Assembly: GCF_002836515.1 (NCBI RefSeq)
Contig: NZ_PJBC01000065.1
Coordinates: 372,001-436,000 of the forward strand
Direction of reading: 5' to 3'
DNA length: 64,000 bases
Origin: Pseudomonas sp. Choline-02u-1
Lineage (GTDB): Bacteria; Pseudomonadota; Gammaproteobacteria; Pseudomonadales; Pseudomonadaceae
This document shows positions 58,730-64,000 of this stretch, piece by piece. Position 1 is the first letter of the stretch. Every line of letters starts with the position of its first letter. The notes under the pieces were generated by a model. It saw only the letters and a list, made by a program, of their open reading frames with translations, had not been told where the DNA came from and did no database searches. Made by a program: the position numbers and the translations under genes.

Positions 58730-59667
58730 TCGTGACCCGCCTCGCCGTACACCGCTTTGAGAATGTCGTCAGCGCCCTGCTTGAGCAGATCTTCGGCGAC
58801 CTGCACGCCCAGGGTTTCGGCGTCAGCGCGCGGCGCCCGCGCTTCGGCACTGAGCAGCTTGCCACCGCTCGGCTCGCCGACCAGACCGCGCAACCACAAC
58901 TGCTCGCCTTCGAGCACGGCGTAGCAGGCGATCGGCACCTGGCAGCCACCATTCAAATGTTTGTTGAGGGCGCGTTCGGCGTTCACCCGCGAAGCGGTAT
59001 CGGCGTGGTGCAAAGGCGCGAGCAAGGCATGGATTTCGTTGTCGGCGCTGCGGCATTCGATGCCGACCGCGCCTTGGCCACCGGCCGGCAGACTGTCATC
59101 GACACTGATCGGCGAAGTGATGCGATCTTCGAAACCGAGGCGGATCAAACCGGCCGCGGCAAGGATAATCGCGTCGTACTCACCGGCATCGAGTTTGGCC
59201 AGACGAGTGTTGACATTGCCGCGCAAGAAACGGATCTGCAGGTCCGGACGACGCGCCAGCAGTTGCGTCTGCCGACGCAGGCTCGAGGTGCCGACGATGG
59301 CACCGGCAGGCAGCGCTTCAAGACTTGCGTAGGTGTTGGAGACGAAAGCGTCGCGTGGGTCTTCGCGCTCGCAGATGCAGAACAGACCCAGGCCTTGCGG
59401 GAAGTCCATCGGCACGTCTTTCATCGAGTGCACGGCGATATCGGCTTCGTTTTCCAGCAACGCGGTTTCCAGTTCCTTGACGAACAGGCCCTTGCCGCCG
59501 ATCTTCGACAGGGGCGAGTCGAGCAGCTTGTCGCCGCGACTGACCATGGGCACCAGCGTCACCAGCAGGCCCGGGTGGGCCGCCTCGAGACGGGCTTTGA
59601 CGTATTCGGCCTGCCAGAGGGCCAGCGCACTTTTACGGGTGGCGATGCGGATTTCGCGAGGGGACAT
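58726..59667 (-). CDS. hemC: Porphobilinogen deaminase (hydroxymethylbilane synthase)
   Basis: 313 residues. Polymerises four porphobilinogens on a dipyrromethane cofactor bound to the cysteine in HLNGGCQVPIACYAVLEG (about residue 241). Substrate-site arginines and the Asp loop (VHSMKDVPMDFPQGL; RREDPR-like, CEREDPRDAFVSN) are intact. N-terminus REIRIATRKSALALWQAEYV. It begins the hemC-hemDX-hemY operon, whose genes overlap by four bases each. algR lies 137 bases upstream on the same strand. Confidence 0.97.
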   Translation of the reverse strand: MSPREIRIATRKSALALWQAEYVKARLEAAHPGLLVTLVPMVSRGDKLLDSPLSKIGGKGLFVKELETALLENEADIAVHSMKDVPMDFPQGLGLFCICEREDPRDAFVSNTYASLEALPAGAIVGTSSLRRQTQLLARRPDLQIRFLRGNVNTRLAKLDAGEYDAIILAAAGLIRLGFEDRITSPISVDDSLPAGGQGAVGIECRSADNEIHALLAPLHHADTASRVNAERALNKHLNGGCQVPIACYAVLEGEQLWLRGLVGEPSGGKLLSAEARAPRADAETLGVQVAEDLLKQGADDILKAVYGEAGHE

Positions 59668-59804
59668 GGAACAATCCGTACTGAATAGATACGGCGGATA
59701 ATAACAGCTCAGTCAATTTCGCTTTGACCTGAATCAGAACCGGCGCGGCCTCCCTGGCCTGCCATGCCGGATAAAAGAACACGAAAAGACCGCTGAAGAC
59801 CGGG

Positions 59805-60551
59805 TCAAAGCCCCTGCATCATCTTGCGCACACCGGCAACATGCCGCCGGCTGACAATCAGCGCATCGCCATTGAGGCCTTTGAGGAACAACTGGAAATG
59901 TCCCAGTGGCGTGCGTTGCAATCGCTCGATGCGATCACGAGCGACCAGCGCGTTGCGGTGGATACGCACGAAGCGCTCACCGAACTCGTCTTCCAGTGCT
60001 TTGAGCGGTTCGTCGAGCAGCACCTCGCCGGCTTCGTGACGCAGGGTCACGTACTTGTGGTCGGCGATGAAGTAGACCACCTGATCCAGCGGAATCAGCT
60101 CGATGCCTTTACGGGTCCGTGCGCTGATGTGGCTGCGTGGGCCGTTGCCACTTTCGGCAGCGGGACGGGTCAGGGCCGAGAGTTGCGCCCGATTGGGACG
60201 CTCAGCCCGCTTCAGGGCTTCGTTCAGGTGTTCGGTTCGCACAGGTTTCACCACATAGCCCACGGCGCTGGCCTGCAGGGCTTCCACGGCAAATTCATCG
60301 GGACTGGTGCAAAACACCACGGCCGGCGGCGTCTCTCGTTCGCACAGTCGGGCAGCAACCTGCAGGCCATCGAGGCCCGGCATGCGGATATCGAGCAGCA
60401 CGATATCCGGCTTGTGGCTGTCGATTAGCGCTAACGCCTCCTCGCCATTCGTGGCACTGGGCTCCAGGACTGTGTAACCCTCGAGCTCGCTCACCATACG
60501 GCTTAGGCGCTCGCGAGCCAGGGGTTCGTCATCAACGATCAGGACATTCAT
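59805..60551 (-). CDS. algR: LytTR response regulator AlgR
   Basis: 248 residues, the exact length of P. aeruginosa AlgR. Receiver domain (MNVLIVDDEPLARERLSRMV) with phospho-acceptor D54 in IVLLDIRMPGLDGL, then a C-terminal LytTR DNA-binding domain (GIELIPLDQVVYFIADHKYV; ERFVRIHRNALVARDRIERL). AlgR controls alginate, type IV pili, rhamnolipid and other virulence genes in P. aeruginosa. The start ATG 60551 overlaps the stop of an algZ remnant by four bases. Its cognate kinase is therefore not encoded next to it. Confidence 0.96.
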   Translation of the reverse strand: MNVLIVDDEPLARERLSRMVSELEGYTVLEPSATNGEEALALIDSHKPDIVLLDIRMPGLDGLQVAARLCERETPPAVVFCTSPDEFAVEALQASAVGYVVKPVRTEHLNEALKRAERPNRAQLSALTRPAAESGNGPRSHISARTRKGIELIPLDQVVYFIADHKYVTLRHEAGEVLLDEPLKALEDEFGERFVRIHRNALVARDRIERLQRTPLGHFQLFLKGLNGDALIVSRRHVAGVRKMMQGL

Positions 60552-60742
60552 ATTGCGCTGGATTCCTGCGTGAGTCTCGCACAAGGATAGCGTAGACAGG
60601 TGTAGTGACGTCCGTCACCGCGATCCACGCTAAGACTAGCCCGAGCGCCAAAAAGTGCCGTACGTCGGCCAGCAATATTTGCCAGCGTCCGGGTCGTACC
60701 GCTCAGAGCCCACTGTTTCCTGCGTTTCTCACGGCGGTTGAC
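60548..60742 (-). pseudogene. algZ: algZ (fimS) sensor kinase remnant, C-terminal end only
   Basis: The minus strand is open from 60742 to a TGA at 60548-60550 that overlaps the algR start (ATGA), but has no plausible start codon. The last 46 codons from 60685 read RTLANIAGRRTALFGARASL, then SVDRGDGRHYTCLRYPCARL ending TQESSAI. This looks like the C-terminal end of the ATP-binding domain of a LytS-type histidine kinase (...ANIRxRLxALFG...). The rest of the kinase (about 300 codons) is absent; 60743-61020 holds no recognisable coding sequence. Confidence 0.75.
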
Positions 60743-61020
60743 TCAACGACAACTCACCCGCCCCCTTTTCTTATAGTCGGTGGCCAGACCTTTGCATGAT
60801 CCGCCTACGCACCGACCCTTATGTCCACTGTAGACGTTCGTCGGAACGATATTGCTCAATCAAAAAATATCCTTTTGTAAATTCCTTGCAGACACGGCGG
60901 GAGACGCCTGACACATCGGGGTAAAAACGTATCGATCGGTGTCAGCGACAGGATTGGCAACCCTGTTATTATCCGCGCCAGCGTTTCACGTCATTTCTTC
61001 AAGCCGATACGAGCGAATTC

Positions 61021-62415
61021 ATGAGCACTGACAAGACCAATCAGTCCTGGGGCGGCCGCTTCAGTGAACCCGTCGACGCCTTCGTCGCCCGCTTCACCGC
61101 CTCCGTCACTTTCGACCAGCGCCTGTATCGCCACGACATCATGGGCTCGATCGCCCACGCCACCATGCTGGCCAAAGTCGGCGTGCTGACCGATGCCGAG
61201 CGCGACAGCATCATCGACGGCCTGAACACCATTCAGGGCGAAATCGAGGCCGGCCAGTTCGACTGGCGCGTCGACCTCGAAGACGTGCACATGAACATCG
61301 AAGCACGCCTGACCGACCGCATCGGCGTGACCGGTAAAAAGCTCCACACCGGACGCAGCCGCAACGACCAGGTCGCCACCGATATCCGCCTGTGGCTGCG
61401 CGATGAAATCGATCTGATCCTGGCCGAGATCACCCGCCTGCAAAAAGGCCTGCTGGAGCAAGCCGAGCGCGAAGCTGCGAGCATCATGCCGGGCTTCACC
61501 CACTTGCAGACCGCGCAGCCAGTGACGTTCGGTCACCACATGCTGGCCTGGTTCGAAATGCTCAGCCGCGACTACGAGCGTCTGGTCGACTGCCGCAAGC
61601 GCACCAACCGCATGCCGCTGGGCAGCGCCGCGCTGGCTGGCACCACTTACCCGATCGATCGCGAATACACCGCGCAGCTGCTCGGCTTCGACGCCGTCGG
61701 CGGCAACTCGCTGGACAACGTCTCCGATCGTGACTTCGCCATTGAATTCTGCTCGGCCGCGAGCATCGCGATGATGCACCTGTCGCGTTTCTCCGAAGAG
61801 CTGGTGCTGTGGACCAGCGCGCAGTTCCAGTTCATCGATCTGCCGGACCGCTTCTGCACCGGCAGTTCGATCATGCCGCAAAAGAAAAACCCCGATGTGC
61901 CCGAGCTGGTTCGCGGCAAGACCGGTCGTGTGTTCGGCGCACTGATGGGCCTGTTGACCCTGATGAAAGGCCAACCGCTGGCCTACAACAAGGACAATCA
62001 GGAAGACAAGGAGCCGCTGTTCGACGCCGCCGACACCCTGCGCGATTCGCTGCGCGCGTTTGCCGACATGATCCCGGCGATCAAGCCGAAACACGCAATC
62101 ATGCGTGAAGCGGCGCTGCGCGGTTTCTCCACCGCGACCGACCTGGCTGACTATCTGGTGCGCCGTGGTCTGCCGTTCCGCGACTGCCATGAAATCGTTG
62201 GCCACGCGGTGAAATACGGCGTCGATACGGGTAAGGATCTGGCCGAGATGAGCCTGGAAGAGCTGCGTCAGTTCAGCGATCAGATCGAGCAGGACGTGTT
62301 TGCCGTGCTGACCCTTGAGGGCTCGGTGAATGCCCGCGACCATATCGGCGGAACGGCACCGGCGCAGGTCAAGGCTGCTGTGGCTCGTGGTCAGGCCCTG
62401 CTGGCCAGCCGCTAA
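61021..62415 (+). CDS. argH: Argininosuccinate lyase
   Basis: 464 residues. Last step of arginine synthesis, splitting argininosuccinate to arginine and fumarate. Fumarase/aspartase superfamily signature GSSIMPQKKNPDVPELVRGK at residue 281, with the catalytic-His region LHTGRSRNDQVATDIRLWLR and MPGFTHLQTAQPVTFGHHML. The N-terminus WGGRFSEPVDAFVARFTASV is typical. Divergent from algR/algZ remnant across a 278-base gap with an AT-rich patch around 60855-60885. Length is standard. Confidence 0.97.
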   Translation: MSTDKTNQSWGGRFSEPVDAFVARFTASVTFDQRLYRHDIMGSIAHATMLAKVGVLTDAERDSIIDGLNTIQGEIEAGQFDWRVDLEDVHMNIEARLTDRIGVTGKKLHTGRSRNDQVATDIRLWLRDEIDLILAEITRLQKGLLEQAEREAASIMPGFTHLQTAQPVTFGHHMLAWFEMLSRDYERLVDCRKRTNRMPLGSAALAGTTYPIDREYTAQLLGFDAVGGNSLDNVSDRDFAIEFCSAASIAMMHLSRFSEELVLWTSAQFQFIDLPDRFCTGSSIMPQKKNPDVPELVRGKTGRVFGALMGLLTLMKGQPLAYNKDNQEDKEPLFDAADTLRDSLRAFADMIPAIKPKHAIMREAALRGFSTATDLADYLVRRGLPFRDCHEIVGHAVKYGVDTGKDLAEMSLEELRQFSDQIEQDVFAVLTLEGSVNARDHIGGTAPAQVKAAVARGQALLASR

Positions 62416-62427
62416 AAGCCAAAAAAG

Positions 62428-62523
62428 CTTCGCGAGCAAGCCCGCTCCCACATTCGGATTTCTGTCGAACACAAACGGTGTGACTGACAAAAATCTCCAC
62501 GTGGGAGCGGGCTTGCTCGCGAA
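62428..62523. repeat. REP-like inverted repeat, family A
   Basis: Arms CTTCGCGAGCAAGCCCGCTC(CCAC) at 62428-62451 and GTGGGAGCGGGCTTGCTCGC(GAA) at 62501-62523, spacer 49 bases. Between convergent argH and the glutathione transferase gene. Confidence 0.9.
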
Positions 62524-62548
62524 TGCGGTCTTCAGAACAGCGTAATTC

Positions 62549-63208
62549 TTACTTCTTGGCCGCAATCATCGCCAAAAACGCCGGCATCGCCGCGTCCTTG
62601 TCCGCCGCAATCTTCTGCACATGCGGATTCAGCTCAAGCCGTTCCAGCAAAGCTTTCGCCTGCGGCATCTCGGCCAGCAAATCGATGCCGAACAGCTTCT
62701 GCCCGACCGCACAGGCCAACGGCACGCTGTAGAGGAAATACAAATCGGCAATGCTCAGGCGGTCACCCGCCACATAGGGGGCGAATTTGCCGTGCCGGCT
62801 CAGCGCTGCAAAGCCCAGCAGCAATTCGGTCCGGGTCTTTTCCTTGATCGCCTCGGGCAACGTACCACCGAAAAACGCCTCGCCATAACAGGCACGGCCC
62901 GGCAACTCGATATACAACTCGATCTCTTTGGCAATTGCCAATACCTGCGCGCGCTCAAACGGATCGCTCGGCAGGAGAGGCGTGCCCTTTTCAGACTGCT
63001 CGAGATATTCGAGGATGATCGCAGTTTCGTTGATGTAACCGGCATCAACACCCAGCACCGGAACCTTGCCGCGCGGGCTGATGGCCAGTGAATCCGGGGT
63101 TTGTGCCGGGTAGAACGTCACTTCTTCGAAGGGCAGGCCTTTTTCCAGCAGCGCCAGTTTGACCATGTTGTAGTAATTGCTGACAGCGAATCCGTAGAGC
63201 TTGAACAT
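62549..63208 (-). CDS. Glutathione S-transferase family protein
   Basis: 219 residues. N-terminal thioredoxin-like domain (MFKLYGFAVSNYYNMVKLAL; SPRGKVPVLGVDAGYINETA with the cis-Pro glutathione site and the E-T/S motif) and C-terminal helical domain (YVAGDRLSIADLYFLYSVPL). The catalytic residue near the N-terminus is probably Ser/Tyr in VSNYYN rather than Cys. ATG 63208 has GGAGG seven bases upstream; a GTG three bases earlier is possible. Substrate unknown. Confidence 0.92.
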   Translation of the reverse strand: MFKLYGFAVSNYYNMVKLALLEKGLPFEEVTFYPAQTPDSLAISPRGKVPVLGVDAGYINETAIILEYLEQSEKGTPLLPSDPFERAQVLAIAKEIELYIELPGRACYGEAFFGGTLPEAIKEKTRTELLLGFAALSRHGKFAPYVAGDRLSIADLYFLYSVPLACAVGQKLFGIDLLAEMPQAKALLERLELNPHVQKIAADKDAAMPAFLAMIAAKK

Positions 63209-63331
63209 CACAAAGCCTCCAGGCCGTGCGGGGTGGGCAGTGCCTGTTTATAGATCGCCGCGACGTTTCCCGCCAGCAGCATCACGCCGCTGAATGCGGG
63301 TAAACTGGCGCCTTTCCCTGAGGAGCCTGCC

Positions 63332-63622
63332 ATGAGCGAGCCGACAGATATCGTCAACGATGACGACGAAGAAGCATTCACCGAAGCGACGCTGATCGAA
63401 GCCATCGAAAACCAGATCGAAAGCGACAACCCGCCAGCGGCCAAGGCGACTTTGAACAAGCTCACGCTGGTCGGAATGGAGCGCGAGGAGATCCTTAATC
63501 TCATGGCCCATGTGCTGGCTTTCGAGATTGACGCGATGCTCGATGAAGATCGTCCCTTCGACACCGAGTGGTACGAAGCGGCGCTGCGCGCTTTGCCAGA
63601 GCTGCCACCGGAAAAGCATTAA
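63332..63622 (+). CDS. Small acidic conserved hypothetical protein
   Basis: 96 residues, strongly acidic at the N-terminus (SEPTDIVNDDDEEAFTEATL), helical (NLMAHVLAFEIDAMLDEDRP) and soluble. I do not recognise a characterised family. The pattern EREEILNLMAHVLAFEI followed by WYEAALRALPELP resembles small Pseudomonas proteins of unknown function encoded near the class I adenylate cyclase gene cyaA. The ribosome site is TGAGGAGCC. Divergent from the glutathione transferase gene and followed by a family B repeat. Confidence 0.8.
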   Translation: MSEPTDIVNDDDEEAFTEATLIEAIENQIESDNPPAAKATLNKLTLVGMEREEILNLMAHVLAFEIDAMLDEDRPFDTEWYEAALRALPELPPEKH

Positions 63623-63623
63623 G

Positions 63624-63699
63624 ATCAAAAGATCGCAGCCTTCGGCAGCTTCTGCATAGATTCCGTGCAGGAGCTGCCGAAGGCTGCGATCTTTTTTTT
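63624..63699. repeat. Inverted repeat, family B
   Basis: Arms TCAAAAGATCGCAGCCTTCG.. and ..GAGCTGCCGAAGGCTGCGAT followed by a T-run (CTTTTTTTTG), so this copy can also act as a Rho-independent terminator for the 96-residue gene. Confidence 0.92.
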
Positions 63700-63819
63700 G
63701 AGGACTACACTGGAATTCGCCTCAAGACAAAATCCCCTGATCTGAGCACTGGACATGCCGCACCAGCGGGTTCACCTTAGGGGCGCTGTCGTCCAATTCC
63801 TAGAAAGTCTGGAGTCCTT

Positions 63820-64000
63820 ATGTCGCTTACCCCTGAGTTGGTTGCCGAACTGGAAGTCCTCGCACTCTTTCCCCTGGACAGTTCCCAGGAAGGTCTGAAA
63901 ATTCATCAGACCGCTGCCCCGAAACACATCGCTGCTGCCCAGCGCCTGTTTGAAAAAGACCTCACCGACCAGCCCGATGGCGGTTATCTGACCAGCCTTG
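63820..64000 (+). CDS. TIGR02647 family protein, N-terminal part (cut by window edge)
   Basis: The first 60 codons: MSLTPELVAELEVLALFPLD, then SSQEGLKIHQTAAPKHIAAA and LFEKDLTDQPDGGYLTSL. This matches TIGR02647, a family of about 80-residue, probably DNA-binding, proteins found mainly in Pseudomonas and relatives. The ATG at 63820 follows GGAGTCCTT. The end of the gene lies beyond the window. Confidence 0.85.
   Translation, partial: MSLTPELVAELEVLALFPLDSSQEGLKIHQTAAPKHIAAAQRLFEKDLTDQPDGGYLTSL

Noticed and set aside
60605..60799. 64-codon plus-strand ORF between algR and argH
   Set aside because: It is antisense to the algZ remnant, has no ribosome site and no recognisable product.

Overview
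The window is a 64 kb piece of a Pseudomonas chromosome, most likely of the P. fluorescens group. The evidence is high GC with Pseudomonas-like codon use, genes typical of the genus (algP, algQ, algR, DUF2388 and TIGR02449 proteins, an FTR1 permease fused to cytochrome c), and a gene order that, from memory, follows the argA-to-argH/cyaA segment of P. aeruginosa. It is ordinary core chromosome: I see no prophage, insertion sequence, integrase, CRISPR array, tRNA or rRNA gene.

Layout. 0-6.5 kb: start of argA, argE, a CYTH-CHAD triphosphatase, an Lrp regulator, a lone GspE-type ATPase and a DUF2388 protein. 6.7-14.2 kb: glycine cleavage genes gcvT-gcvH-gcvP and a ferric-iron binding protein plus permease without an ATPase gene. 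14.4-20.6 kb: the ubiquinone hydroxylase/pepP/ygfB operon (with a 35-codon ORF between the two hydroxylases), then zapB-like/zapA, 6S RNA and ygfA. 20.7-30.6 kb: EVE protein, FliL-like protein, quinone reductase, glpT with a GlpR-like operator, a ChaC homologue, ubiD with a ferredoxin-type reductase, rho, trxA and a GntR/FCD regulator. 30.9-41.2 kb: a polar amino-acid ABC transporter, ppx and ppk (convergent), hemB, DedA, elbB and a DUF188 protein. 41.3-48.3 kb: FTR1 iron permease and a five-gene cell-envelope cluster (two COG3014 lipoproteins, YcfL-like, LpoB-like and CsgG/LpoB-like). 48.3-55.4 kb: LysE exporter, small MscS channel, ABC-F protein, TIGR02444, algP, an FKBP isomerase, algQ and dsbB. 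55.5-62.4 kb: hemY, a fused hemD-hemX, hemC, algR, the fossil end of algZ, and argH. 62.5-64 kb: a glutathione transferase, a small acidic protein and the start of a TIGR02647 gene.

Genes that work together: arginine synthesis (argA, argE, argH), tetrapyrrole/heme synthesis (hemB, hemC, hemD, with hemX/hemY), ubiquinone synthesis (ubiD, ubiH, ubiI-like), one-carbon metabolism (gcvTHP, ygfA), polyphosphate turnover (ppk, ppx, CYTH-CHAD) and iron uptake.

Three families of intergenic inverted repeats occur at 14 places. Every copy lies between convergent or co-directional genes; none lies in the twelve divergent gaps. The most notable observations are: a decayed algZ (fimS) kinase gene still joined to algR by its ancestral ATGA overlap; an uninterrupted hemD-hemX reading frame that keeps an internal GTG and ribosome binding site; a symmetric 52-bp dyad in an AT-rich gap at 25.2 kb; the five-gene envelope cluster; and two tiny ORFs (35 and 51 codons).
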